In this document: one piece after another, positions 53,331-61,963 of the stretch
Layout of the letters: each line of letters begins with the position of its first letter
Position numbering within the stretch: position 1 is the first letter of the stretch
From: an uncultured Clostridia bacterium
GTDB taxonomy: Bacteria > Bacillota > Clostridia > UMGS1810
DNA length: 64,000 bases
Assembly: GCA_934500705.1 (NCBI GenBank)
Contig: CAKSTI010000003.1
Location: 1-64,000, forward strand
Direction: 5' to 3'
Translations under genes and position numbers: made by a program
The notes under the pieces: generated by a model
Seen by the model: the letters and a program-made list of their open reading frames with translations, nothing else
Databases searched by the model: none
Told to the model about the DNA's origin: nothing

Positions 53331-54794
53331 GTGAGGAAAAACATTATTTTCTTGGTCGTGCTCTGTATGCTGGCGCTTTCTGCCGTCACGGTCAGGGCGC
53401 AAAGCGTAACGGTATTAGGAGAGGTTACGGGAGAAACAGTGGTCAGGGGTTCTTCGATTGTTACCATCGAGTCGGACGATGGCAGCACCGTTGACGCTAT
53501 GGTTGCAGACGGGATAGACTGTACGGTTGGCTATGCCGGTTGGTTTACCGTTGAAATGGCACCGAGCGAACTCAGCGCAAAATACAACTATGTAACTGCG
53601 TTTACCGAATTGCCGGAGTACGGCTGGGAAGTCGGGTATATGTATGGTGTGGGTATGACTTCTTCTTCATTTGATAGAAGTATGGAGTTTGATATTGATG
53701 GAGTAATTAAAAAGGCTATTAAAGAAATTACCATAGATAATAAGAAGTATACTTGCGGAAGTGAAGCGGTAAGAGTTCTTAGAAACAATCTCGGCTGTAT
53801 AAAATATAAGGTTGACAGTGAGGAATATATAAAGACAATCGAACATATTTCAAAGCCAAAGCTGAGCGTCAGCAACGCCGTTTATAACAACGGGTTTGAA
53901 GGATTAAAATATAAAATCACAGACAGTACGGTTGCGGCATATCCGACATCGAGTGATAAAAACGGATTTACCGAATTTAAGAACGGTGCACGTTTTGACT
54001 TTGACGTTATGAGTTACGATAAGGACGGCAATGCAAGGCTTATTGTGATAAAAGATGTTAATAAACCTATGATGGGAGTTATATTATCGGACAAATCGGC
54101 AAACTACTGGATTGTGCAGGGCACAGACGGTGTAAGATATGAGCACGTTTTCAGTGCGCAGACGGAGTCAGTTTCGACAGAGAATAACATTTCCGTTGTG
54201 CAGTTCGATTACAACTACATAGATGATTGGTCAAGAAACGGCATAATTCTCAACGGAACTGATTTTGAAAATGCAGTGTATAATCCGACCGAAAACACGT
54301 TTAATTCAGAACCGGCAGATGAAATGACGTTTATGAATATAACAAACGAAAAAAATGAAAAAGGCTCGCCGGAGTGTGAAATTATAACGCCTGATAAAAA
54401 TATGCTTTACAGCGGAACGGTATACACGTCGTCTTACGGTCAAAAGATTGTGAGAATAACAAAGTCGGTTTCCAAGTCCGGGTTGCCCACGGTCAAATTT
54501 GACGCATACGAGAGCAAGGACGACAGCAGTAAATTCCATTTGACGGCAGATTACAGCAAAAACGGATTTGACGAAAACGGAACAATTTTTCTTGCGGTAT
54601 ACAGAGGAACGGCGCTTGACTGCGTTTTTACGTATAAACTGCAAGACGGGGAGCAGAGCGGAAGTGAGATTTGCCAAGATGTTTACTACAAACCGGGTAC
54701 GGATTGGAAAAATTATTCGGTTGTGGGATATGTTTGGTATGACGATATGACGCCGGTTTATCCGTCCTGTCCGGTAGATATAGATTACAGATAA
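53331..54794 (+). CDS. Secreted protein of unknown function
   Basis: A 487-residue exported protein. The signal peptide MRKNIIFLVVLCMLALSAVT ends near VRA-QS. The mature part is beta-rich and rich in D, N, T and Y, with no domain I recognise; VTVLGEVTGETV and IESDDGSTVDAMV suggest a small OB- or Ig-like start. GTG at 53331 follows GAGAGGGGAC; an in-frame TTG at 53313 is less suitable. It is controlled by the two XRE operators upstream. A terminator follows. No lipobox or LPxTG anchor, so it is probably released or wall-associated. Confidence 0.7.
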   Translation: MRKNIIFLVVLCMLALSAVTVRAQSVTVLGEVTGETVVRGSSIVTIESDDGSTVDAMVADGIDCTVGYAGWFTVEMAPSELSAKYNYVTAFTELPEYGWEVGYMYGVGMTSSSFDRSMEFDIDGVIKKAIKEITIDNKKYTCGSEAVRVLRNNLGCIKYKVDSEEYIKTIEHISKPKLSVSNAVYNNGFEGLKYKITDSTVAAYPTSSDKNGFTEFKNGARFDFDVMSYDKDGNARLIVIKDVNKPMMGVILSDKSANYWIVQGTDGVRYEHVFSAQTESVSTENNISVVQFDYNYIDDWSRNGIILNGTDFENAVYNPTENTFNSEPADEMTFMNITNEKNEKGSPECEIITPDKNMLYSGTVYTSSYGQKIVRITKSVSKSGLPTVKFDAYESKDDSSKFHLTADYSKNGFDENGTIFLAVYRGTALDCVFTYKLQDGEQSGSEICQDVYYKPGTDWKNYSVVGYVWYDDMTPVYPSCPVDIDYR

Positions 54795-54796
54795 CA

Positions 54797-54838
54797 AAAA
54801 ACGTGCCTTGGTGAAAAACACACGGGGCACGCTTTTTG
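54797..54838. terminator. Terminator after secreted-protein gene
   Basis: CGTGCC / GGCACG stem extended by inner pairs, flanked by AAAAAA and CTTTTTG; convergent with the next gene, so usable both ways. Confidence 0.75.
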
Positions 54839-54839
54839 T

Positions 54840-55196
54840 TTATCCGACGTTTAGCGTAACTTTCGGCGGTTCGGCGCCGTTTTCGCTCAAAATATCGTCT
54901 ATGACATATTCGAGCATAACAGGACTTACAAGGCGGTCGGAGAGCTTTTTTATAAGCGACTTTGTCTTGTCAAGCGATGTGTAGATGTCACTTACGGACG
55001 CACGTTCAAGAGTCTTTTCGATGCCGCCCTCCTCGTACTTTTTTTCTATTTCGATACCGTAAATGGTGGCAGAAAAATTTGCATTTGGCACGGTAAGTTC
55101 GCTTTTGAGTATATAATAGTCAATGTAGTAACCTACAAAGCACGCTCCGTCGCCGTTTAAACTGATATATTTTCTGTCGGCGTAAATTTTTTGCAT
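54840..55196 (-). CDS. Small conserved Clostridial protein (DUF6514-like)
   Basis: A 118-residue cytosolic protein, MQKIYADRKYISLNGDGACF, with DYYILKSELTV, SATIYGIEIEKKY and a C-terminal helix SLIKKLSDRLVSPVMLEYVI. The YxL..E plus YGI-I pattern resembles the DUF6514 group of Clostridia; this is from memory and not certain. ATG at 55196 follows AAAGGGTG. Single gene, no signal peptide. Function unknown. Confidence 0.6.
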   Translation of the reverse strand: MQKIYADRKYISLNGDGACFVGYYIDYYILKSELTVPNANFSATIYGIEIEKKYEEGGIEKTLERASVSDIYTSLDKTKSLIKKLSDRLVSPVMLEYVIDDILSENGAEPPKVTLNVG

Positions 55197-55421
55197 AACA
55201 GACACCCTTTCAAACTTTAATTTATATATTGATTATAAATCAAAACCGCCTGCAAATCCATAGCATTTCATCGCAAAAAACACCGCAAACCGCCACAGTA
55301 AGCCGAGTTTCGCACTTTTTGAGTCGACGGCGACGGAGAAAACAAAAATTTTGCCGACAACTTTTTATGAAAAAGCACTGTACGGCGGGTCAAAAAAATA
55401 TTAAATTTATTTATTTTTATA

Positions 55422-55450
55422 TTGAAAAATATGTTTTTTTAGTGTATAAT
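55422..55450 (+). promoter_or_regulatory. Promoter of SRP RNA and dnaX
   Basis: TTGAAA (55422-55427), 17-bp spacer, TATAAT (55445-55450), start expected at about 55457. The gap 55197-55421 before it holds nothing else recognisable. Confidence 0.75.
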
Positions 55451-55456
55451 AAGTAA

Positions 55457-55683
55457 CAGTCGTACAGCCGGGGCAGTAGCGGCGCCCTATTCTTGCAATC
55501 CGCTATAGCAAGGGTTATATCCTTATTGAGGGTTTGAAGACATAACAATGTGTTTGTTAGGTGGTGTTGACGGCCGGGTCTTGCGCAATAGTGGCGTGTG
55601 AACCTGGTCAGGTAAGGAATTAAGCAGCCATAAGCATTGCTTCCTATGTGCCGCAAGGTCACCCGGCCTGAGCTAACCGACTG
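55457..55683 (+). ncRNA. ffs: Signal recognition particle RNA, large (Firmicute) type
   Basis: Domain IV is clear at about 55600-55670: GTGAACCTGGTCAGG, GGAATTAAGCAGCCATAAGC, then GTGCCGCAAGGTCACCCGGCC. The ends pair (CAGTCG with CGACTG; CAGC with GCT), and the GGGGCAGTAGCGGCG 5' part fits the Alu-like domain of the ~270-base Firmicute form. It binds Ffh and, through FtsY (17561), directs membrane-protein translation. The 3' stem is followed by AACAGTTTTGTTTTC; no strong terminator separates it from dnaX. Confidence 0.93.
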
Positions 55684-55748
55684 ATAACAGTTTTGTTTTC
55701 AAATTCGATTTAAGGATGTACGGCTTTTTTATTACGGGAGGGATATAT

Positions 55749-57365
55749 GTGGCTTATCAGACGTTATACAGAAAGTGGAGACCAAAAACTTTTGACGAAG
55801 TTATCGGTCAGCCGCATATAACAAATACTCTTAAAAACGAAATTGTCACAGGAAAAATATCTCACGCATACATTTTTACCGGTACAAGGGGAACGGGCAA
55901 GACGTCAACGGCAAAGATACTCAGCCGTGCGCTCAACTGTCTTTCGCCAAAGAACGGCAATCCGTGCAACGAGTGCGATGTGTGCAGGGGAATATTAAAC
56001 GAAACAATACTTGATGTTGTGGAAATGGACGCTGCTTCAAACAACGGAGTGGAAAACATTCGTGACATCATAGACCAGGTGCGCTATGCCACGGCGAGCA
56101 GTAAGTACAAGGTGTATATAATAGACGAGGTGCATATGCTCTCGTCGGGCGCATTCAATGCACTTCTTAAAACATTGGAGGAACCGCCGGAGCACGTAAT
56201 ATTTATTCTCGCTACGACGGAAATTCATAAGGTACTGCCGACAATACTTTCACGCTGTCAGAGGTTTGACTTTAAAAATATAACCGCATCTGACATTGCC
56301 GATGCCATAGAGCACATTATGGAATGTGAAAATATAAATATGGAGCGCAGTGCCGCCGAGTACATAGCACAGCTCGGAAACGGGTCAATGCGTGATGCGC
56401 TCAGCATAACGGAGCAGTGCCTTGCGTATAAGCCGAACGACATCGGCTACAAGGACGTCACGGATATTTTGGGAACGCTGGACGACACGTTTTTGTACGA
56501 TATTGCGTCGGACATTGCAAACGGTGATGTCAGGAGCGTGCTCACGGCATTTAATGAGTGTATGAACGGCGGAAAAAATCCCGAGAGCTTTGCCGAGGGG
56601 TTGCTTGGGTGCATAAGGGAAATTCTGGTGTATAAACTTGCGCCGGAAACGGCAGATTTTACGGAGTTTAAGAGGAACATCACGGATAAAACCGCATCGG
56701 ACTTTACGCAGGAAAAGGCGGTGCGCTGTATTGAAATTCTGAGTGAGCTTATACGGGATATGAAGTTTGTTTCGTCGCCGAGAATACTTGCGGAGTGCAC
56801 GCTTGTGCGCCTTGCATCGCCGAGCTTTGACACATCATACGAAAATCTGTTAAACAGAATTGCAGAGCTTGAAAAAAGGATTGAAACCGGTGCGGCTGCA
56901 AAAAGAAGCACAGACAGCGCAAGACCGTCCGAGATACCGAAGCCCAAAGAGATAATAAGCGAACCGCCGTCCAAAACAGTGCAGGTTGCGCCGAATACAG
57001 CACCTGAAAAACCGTCTGCACCCGGAGAGCTTGCGGACGTTATTGCATCGTGGAATGACATAAAGGCAAGACTTCAAGGCAGCGGCAGGCTCAGAGCGTT
57101 TGTAAATCTCTTTGGCGTAAATCCCAAAGAGGAGGACGGTCAGCTCGTTTTGCCGTTTAACGAAAAGGCGGCTATGAATACGGTTGCCGAGGCGGATAAT
57201 ATCGGCGCACTTGAACAAATTATATATGAAATGTTTTCAAAGGAAGTCAAAGTCCGCTGCGTTTTTGAGAATAAGCAAACAGAGCAAACACAGACCGATA
57301 ATGACATTTTCAGGAGCGTGGAAAACCTGAGCGGAAAATTTCCGGAAAATTTTAAAATAGATTAG
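55749..57365 (+). CDS. dnaX: DNA polymerase III subunits gamma/tau
   Basis: A 538-residue clamp-loader ATPase. It starts AYQTLYRKWRPKTFDEVIGQ. Walker A is FTGTRGTGKTSTAKILSRAL near 38, zinc ligands lie in CNECDVCRG, Walker B/DExx is YIIDEVHMLS, and the SRC motif is TILSRCQRF. Domain III and a proline-rich linker (~390-440) lead to a tau-type C-terminal domain. GTG at 55749 after GGGAGGG is chosen over a longer frame at 55716. The neighbouring SRP RNA is the usual Clostridial arrangement. I saw no convincing frameshift site. Confidence 0.95.
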   Translation: MAYQTLYRKWRPKTFDEVIGQPHITNTLKNEIVTGKISHAYIFTGTRGTGKTSTAKILSRALNCLSPKNGNPCNECDVCRGILNETILDVVEMDAASNNGVENIRDIIDQVRYATASSKYKVYIIDEVHMLSSGAFNALLKTLEEPPEHVIFILATTEIHKVLPTILSRCQRFDFKNITASDIADAIEHIMECENINMERSAAEYIAQLGNGSMRDALSITEQCLAYKPNDIGYKDVTDILGTLDDTFLYDIASDIANGDVRSVLTAFNECMNGGKNPESFAEGLLGCIREILVYKLAPETADFTEFKRNITDKTASDFTQEKAVRCIEILSELIRDMKFVSSPRILAECTLVRLASPSFDTSYENLLNRIAELEKRIETGAAAKRSTDSARPSEIPKPKEIISEPPSKTVQVAPNTAPEKPSAPGELADVIASWNDIKARLQGSGRLRAFVNLFGVNPKEEDGQLVLPFNEKAAMNTVAEADNIGALEQIIYEMFSKEVKVRCVFENKQTEQTQTDNDIFRSVENLSGKFPENFKID

Positions 57366-57373
57366 CGCAAAAG

Positions 57374-57402
57374 TTGACAAATTGCGCACATAGTGGTATA
57401 AT
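57374..57402 (+). promoter_or_regulatory. Consensus promoter of hom-thrB-lysC
   Basis: TTGACA (57374-57379), exactly 17 bp, TATAAT (57397-57402) with an extended -10 TGG. The ~55-base leader shows no T-box or lysine riboswitch. Confidence 0.82.
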
Positions 57403-57461
57403 ATGCCTTATTTATCAATCGGCGCCAAGACGCTGAAATATCAATTTCGGAGGGGAAGAAG

Positions 57462-58652
57462 ATGGCGAAAATTTGCATAGTGGGATTTGGCTGCATAGGT
57501 TCGGGCACATATGAAATAATCAGAAAAAATGCAAGAAGCATCGAGCGCAAATCCGGCGAAGAAACAGACATCAAATACATCGTGGATATACGGGATTTTT
57601 CATCACATATGGAGAGCCGTCTTTTTACCGATGATTTTGACAAAGTGTTAAACGATGATGAAGTCAGCGTGGTTGTGGAAACGATAGGCGGTATAGAGCC
57701 GGCGTATTCGTACACCAAGGCGGCGCTCGAAAGAGGAAAAAGCGTTGTTACGTCAAACAAGGAGCTTGTTGCAATAAAGGGCGACGAACTCTTCAAAATT
57801 GCGGCAGACCACGGCGTTAAATACCTCTACGAGGCAAGTGTGGGCGGCGGAATACCTATTATCCGTCCCATTCTAACAAGCCTCGGTTCAAGCGAGATAG
57901 ACGAGATTTCGGGAATACTCAACGGAACTACAAATTATATTTTAACAGAGATGTTTAAAAACGGTCAGTCCTTCGGTGACGCACTCAAAGAGGCACAGCG
58001 CCTCGGTTATGCGGAGCGCAATCCATCCGCCGACGTTGACGGATTTGACACGGGCAAGAAAATATCCATTCTCTCGTCTATGATAATAGGTAAAAAGGTT
58101 AATCACGAGGACGTGCATACGGTGGGAATAACGGCTATTTCGTCAGACGACACAAAGTATGCGGAACACCTCGGATATTCCATAAAGCTCATCGGCAGAT
58201 TTAAAAGCACAGATGACGGCTACGAAGTTTTTGTAGAGCCTATGCTCGTCAAAAACGGCAGTCCGCTTGCAAGCGTTGAGGACGTTTTCAACGGCATATT
58301 CGTAAAGGGCGATATGGTCGGCGAGGCTATGTTCTACGGCCGTGGCGCCGGCAAACTTCCTACGGCGAGCGCCGTTGTTGCCGACGTTATCGAGGCGGTA
58401 AGAGGCGCAAAAGACGAACCGGTTATTCCGTGGACACCCTGCGATAAAAAGATTATTAAGGATTATGACGATGTCAAGGCGTCTTTCCTTGTCCGTACGG
58501 CAGATACGGACAGCGCAAGGGCGGTATTCGGCATAGATGCGGTGCGCATTAAGGACGGCGAGTGCGCATTTGTTACAGATACAATGAGCGTCCGTGAGCT
58601 TGACGAAAGACTTGCGGGACTTGACGTAAAGAGCCGTTTTATGTTCTTTTAA
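57462..58652 (+). CDS. hom: Homoserine dehydrogenase
   Basis: A 396-residue NAD(P)-dependent enzyme. The Rossmann start KICIVGFGCIGSGTYEII, the EASVGGGIPIIRPI segment near 127, and the substrate signature ILNGTTNYILTEMF near 150 with ERNPSADVDGFDTGKKI are intact. The usual ~430-residue Firmicute form carries a C-terminal ACT domain. Here the last ~57 residues (ASFLVRTADTDSARAVFGID to SRFMFF) are shorter, a reduced ACT-like module. It makes homoserine from aspartate semialdehyde. First gene of the hom-thrB-lysC operon; GGAGGGG ribosome site. Confidence 0.93.
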   Translation: MAKICIVGFGCIGSGTYEIIRKNARSIERKSGEETDIKYIVDIRDFSSHMESRLFTDDFDKVLNDDEVSVVVETIGGIEPAYSYTKAALERGKSVVTSNKELVAIKGDELFKIAADHGVKYLYEASVGGGIPIIRPILTSLGSSEIDEISGILNGTTNYILTEMFKNGQSFGDALKEAQRLGYAERNPSADVDGFDTGKKISILSSMIIGKKVNHEDVHTVGITAISSDDTKYAEHLGYSIKLIGRFKSTDDGYEVFVEPMLVKNGSPLASVEDVFNGIFVKGDMVGEAMFYGRGAGKLPTASAVVADVIEAVRGAKDEPVIPWTPCDKKIIKDYDDVKASFLVRTADTDSARAVFGIDAVRIKDGECAFVTDTMSVRELDERLAGLDVKSRFMFF

Positions 58653-58670
58653 AAATTTTTGGAGGTAGAT

Positions 58671-59564
58671 ATGGTTACTGTCAGAGTGCCGGCGTCAACG
58701 GCGAATGTAGGGCCGGGTTTCGATTGCCTCGGCATTGCACTTAATATGTATAACACCGCAGAGTTTGAACTGACCGACGGCGGACTGGAAATCGATATAA
58801 CGGACAGTGCTCCATATATACCGGTTGATGAAAACAACTACGTCTATGTCGGTTTTAAAAAGGTGTTCGACGAGGCGGGCAAGCATTTTGACGGGGTGCG
58901 CATAAGGCTCAAAAGCGATATTCCCGTAACGAGGGGGCTCGGCAGCAGCTCTGCGAGCATTGTTCTCGGTCTTATGGGAGCAAACCGAATTTTAAACGAC
59001 AGGTTCACGCCGGAGGAACTTCTCTTTATGGCGTATGAGATAGAGGGTCACCCCGACAATGTTGCACCGGCAATTTTCGGCGGATTTACGGTTGCCGTGC
59101 CGGAGCGCAGGAGGGTTGTGTGCTCAAAGACAGATGTTCCGTCGGACATCACGTTTGCGGCAATGATACCCGACTTTTACTTTGCAACAAAGAAGTCGAG
59201 GGGCATACTGCCCAAGTACGTGCCGTTCAGGAGTGCATCGTACAACGTGGCGCACGCCGCACTGCTTACGGCGGCGTTTACAAAGGGCGATTATGACCTT
59301 TTGAGGTGTGCGGTGCGTGACAGACTGCATCAAAAGTGCCGCTTTTCCAAAATCCGCAGCGGTGAATACATAATCCGTTCCGCAAGGCGTTTCGGCGCAG
59401 TGTGCGGATATTTGAGCGGAGCAGGGCCTACGGTTATTGCGATAGTGGACAGGGAACCTGAACTTTTTGAAAAGCAGATGAATAATCTTATAAAAGCCAA
59501 CCTTTCAGGTTGGAGCCTTAAACTTTTAAAGGCGGACAATGATGGGGCGGTTTATATTGAATAG
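58671..59564 (+). CDS. thrB: Homoserine kinase
   Basis: A 297-residue GHMP kinase. It starts VTVRVPASTANVGPGFDCLG. The ATP loop is PVTRGLGSSSASIVLGLMGA near 87-106, EGHPDNVAPAIFGGFTVAV follows, and YLSGAGPTVIAIV forms the third GHMP motif near 250. It phosphorylates homoserine for ThrC (35195). ATG at 58671 follows GGAGG 6 bases earlier; 18 bp after hom. Confidence 0.96.
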   Translation: MVTVRVPASTANVGPGFDCLGIALNMYNTAEFELTDGGLEIDITDSAPYIPVDENNYVYVGFKKVFDEAGKHFDGVRIRLKSDIPVTRGLGSSSASIVLGLMGANRILNDRFTPEELLFMAYEIEGHPDNVAPAIFGGFTVAVPERRRVVCSKTDVPSDITFAAMIPDFYFATKKSRGILPKYVPFRSASYNVAHAALLTAAFTKGDYDLLRCAVRDRLHQKCRFSKIRSGEYIIRSARRFGAVCGYLSGAGPTVIAIVDREPELFEKQMNNLIKANLSGWSLKLLKADNDGAVYIE

Positions 59565-59596
59565 TGCCTTTGGCACGTGTTAGGAGGTTGGATTTT

Positions 59597-60808
59597 TTGG
59601 GTTTGATAGTACAGAAATTCGGCGGTACATCGGTTGCCAATGCCGAACGTGTAATGAATGTGGCAAAGAGGGTTGTGGAAACGCAAAGAGCCGGCAACTC
59701 GGTTGTTGTGGTGGTTTCCGCACAGGGCGACACCACCGACGATTTGATTGAAAAGGCAAAAGAGATAAATCCGAAGGCGTCTAAGCGTGAGATGGATATG
59801 CTTCTCTCCACGGGCGAGCAGATTTCAATATCTCTGCTTGCGATGGCAATTCAGAGTCTGGGCATAGGTGCGGTTTCGCTCACCGGCTGGCAGATTGGTA
59901 TGCAGACGGACGCAAATTACAGTGCGGCACGCATCATCAAGATAGACGGCGAGCGCATCAGAAAAGAGCTTGACTCCAATAACATAGTTATTGTTGCAGG
60001 TTTCCAGGGAATTGATAAGTACGGTGACATTACCACTCTCGGACGTGGCGGCTCGGACACCACGGCGGTTGCCGTTGCGGCGGCACTTCACGCCGACCTT
60101 TGCGAGATATACACCGACGTTGACGGCGTTTACACCGCCGACCCACGGATTGTGCCGGAGGCTAAAAAACTCGATGACATATCGTTTGACGAGATGTTGG
60201 AGCTTGCAAGCCTGGGTGCAAATGTTCTGCACAACCGCTCGGTTGAAATGGCTAAGAAATACAATGTAAAAATGTCTGTGCGTTCCAGTCTTAATAACAA
60301 TCCCGGAACGTATGTTAAGGAGGAAAGCAAAGTGGAAAAAATGATAGTTAGAGGCGTTGCAAGGGACAACGACGTTGCACGTATCGCTCTTTTAAGCGTT
60401 AAGGACGAGCCGGGAATGGCGTTCAGAATATTCTCGCTCCTTTCCAAAAACCGCATAAACGTTGATATTATACTCCAATCAATAGGCAGAGAGGGATTAA
60501 AGGACATCAGCTTTACCGTGAGCGAGTCCTGCCTTGACAAAGCGGCAGAAATACTCGAAGCCGAAAAGGATTACCTCGGATATGCCGAAATGCAGACTTC
60601 CACAGAGTATTCCAAGGTTTCCATTGTCGGCTGCGGTATGGTGAACAATCCGGGAGTTGCAAGCAAGATGTTTGAGGCGCTCTATGACGCCAACATAAAC
60701 ATTCATATGATTTCAACCTCCGAGATAAAGGTGTCTGTTCTTGTCAACAGAAAGAATGCCGACGCCGCAGTAAGAGTTATCCACGACGGATTTAACCTTG
60801 CGCAGTAG
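59597..60808 (+). CDS. lysC: Aspartate kinase
   Basis: A 403-residue amino-acid kinase with two ACT domains. It starts LIVQKFGGTSVANAERVMNV. The kinase core has VVVVSAQGDTTDDL, MLLSTGEQISISLLAMA and DITTLGRGGSDTTAVAVAA. The C-terminal ACT pair is ISIVGCGMVNNPGVASKMFE and INIHMISTSEIKVSVLV, which bind lysine or threonine as feedback inhibitors. The start is a TTG at 59597, 9 bases after AGGAGG (59582-59587); a TTG two codons later is an alternative. It commits aspartate to the lysine, threonine and methionine branch. Confidence 0.94.
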   Translation: MGLIVQKFGGTSVANAERVMNVAKRVVETQRAGNSVVVVVSAQGDTTDDLIEKAKEINPKASKREMDMLLSTGEQISISLLAMAIQSLGIGAVSLTGWQIGMQTDANYSAARIIKIDGERIRKELDSNNIVIVAGFQGIDKYGDITTLGRGGSDTTAVAVAAALHADLCEIYTDVDGVYTADPRIVPEAKKLDDISFDEMLELASLGANVLHNRSVEMAKKYNVKMSVRSSLNNNPGTYVKEESKVEKMIVRGVARDNDVARIALLSVKDEPGMAFRIFSLLSKNRINVDIILQSIGREGLKDISFTVSESCLDKAAEILEAEKDYLGYAEMQTSTEYSKVSIVGCGMVNNPGVASKMFEALYDANINIHMISTSEIKVSVLVNRKNADAAVRVIHDGFNLAQ

Positions 60809-60824
60809 GATTAAATAATTTTTC

Positions 60825-60881
60825 GGGGGGCACCTGTTTTTTGCATCGGCAATGAAGCCGGACAGACTGCAAGTGTTCCCC
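60825..60881 (+). ncRNA. Three-helix RNA hairpin between lysC and rlmB
   Basis: Nested helices: 60825-60833 with 60873-60881 (9 bp, two G-U), TTGCA 60841-60845 with TGCAA 60868-60872, and CGGC 60847-60850 with GCCG 60857-60860, loop AATGAA. It ends 26 bases before the rlmB ATG, has no U-run, and matches no class I recognise. Confidence 0.5.
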
Positions 60882-60907
60882 GCTTGACGTAAGTGAGGAG
60901 TGCGGAT

Positions 60908-61660
60908 ATGGCACAGACAGACGAAAATGTTCAAAACAGAATAGAGGGGCGCAACCCGGTTCTTGAAGCGCTCAAATCCGGCAGGGAAATTGACAAAATC
61001 CTTGTGCAGTCGGGCGAAAAAAACGGCTCTTTAAAAAAGATAATCGCAGTTGCAAGGGAGAAGAAAATTGTCGTTACGGAAACGGAACGGCGCAGACTCG
61101 ACGCTATGAGCGTTACACAGTCTCATCAGGGTGTAATTGCCTTTGCGGCGGCGAGGGAGTATTCAACGGTTGAGGATATTTTAAAGAGTGCGGCGGACAA
61201 AGGCGAACAGCCCTTTATAGTCATTGCCGACGACCTCACAGACCCCCACAATCTCGGCTCGGTCATCAGGACGGCAAACGCCGCCGGGGCACACGGAGTA
61301 ATAATTCCAAAGCGTAATTCCGTAGGACTCAGCCCCGTTGTGGAAAAGACGAGTGCCGGAGCGCTGGAATTTACGCCCGTAGCAAGGGTCAGCAACCTTG
61401 CGAGCACCATTGAATTTCTAAAAAAGAATAACATATGGGTTGTCGGTGCCGATATGGACGGCAGCGAAACCATTTACACTCACGACTTTTCCGGAGCGGT
61501 TGCGATAGTTGTAGGCTCTGAGGGCAAGGGTGTGTCAAGACTTGTGAGGGAAAAATGTGATTTTATTGTAAGTATACCAATGAACGGACAGATAAATTCA
61601 TTAAACGCCTCCGTTGCGGCAGCGCTTATGATGTATGAGGTTGTGCGCACGAGGAATTAA
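60908..61660 (+). CDS. rlmB: 23S rRNA 2'-O-methyltransferase RlmB / TrmH group 3
   Basis: A 250-residue SPOUT methyltransferase. The N-terminal substrate-binding domain (IEGRNPVLEALKSGREIDKI, QSHQGVIAFAA) is followed by the knotted SAM domain: DDLTDPHNLGSVIRTANAAG near 105, VVGSEGKGVSRLVREKCDF near 195 and SLNASVAAALMMYEV. It methylates ribose of 23S rRNA (G2251 in E. coli) or a related site. ATG at 60908 follows GTGAGGAG; a frame from 60893 is rejected. A structured RNA hairpin lies just upstream. Confidence 0.9.
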   Translation: MAQTDENVQNRIEGRNPVLEALKSGREIDKILVQSGEKNGSLKKIIAVAREKKIVVTETERRRLDAMSVTQSHQGVIAFAAAREYSTVEDILKSAADKGEQPFIVIADDLTDPHNLGSVIRTANAAGAHGVIIPKRNSVGLSPVVEKTSAGALEFTPVARVSNLASTIEFLKKNNIWVVGADMDGSETIYTHDFSGAVAIVVGSEGKGVSRLVREKCDFIVSIPMNGQINSLNASVAAALMMYEVVRTRN

Positions 61661-61678
61661 GAAAGAGAGGAATTTGCA

Positions 61679-61951
61679 ATGAAAAAGGCGGTTGTTACTG
61701 TTCTCGGAAAGGACAGAGTGGGCATTATAAGCTCGGTAAGCGGTGTTTTGTGTGATAATGAGGTTAACATTCTCGATATTTCCCAGACAATACTTCAAGG
61801 AATGTTTACAATGATGATGATAGTAGATGTGGAAAATTCAAAACTGAGTATTTCCGACCTTTCCGCTATTCTTGACGAAACGGGAAAAAAGCTCGGCGTT
61901 GAAGTTAAAATACAGCTTGAAGATATTTTTCAGGCTATGCACAGAATATAG
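61679..61951 (+). CDS. ACT-domain protein (UPF0237)
   Basis: A 90-residue single ACT domain: KKAVVTVLGKDRVGIISSVS, VNILDISQTILQGMFTMMMI. The pattern GKDRVGI...V...V.ILD is the ligand-binding edge of ACT folds related to GcvR and PurU regulators. UPF0237 members commonly sit just before a UPF0210 gene, as here, 12 bp apart. Ligand and role are unknown; amino-acid sensing is likely. Ribosome site AGAGAGG. Confidence 0.92.
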   Translation: MKKAVVTVLGKDRVGIISSVSGVLCDNEVNILDISQTILQGMFTMMMIVDVENSKLSISDLSAILDETGKKLGVEVKIQLEDIFQAMHRI

Positions 61952-61963
61952 GAGTGGTTGGCT

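Noticed and set aside
55749..57365. Programmed frameshift in dnaX giving gamma
   Set aside because: No A-rich slippery heptamer followed by a hairpin was seen at the expected place, and the tau frame is intact.
57403..57461. T-box or lysine riboswitch in front of hom
   Set aside because: The leader is about 55 bases, without the TGGNACCGCG T-box or the lysine-box core.
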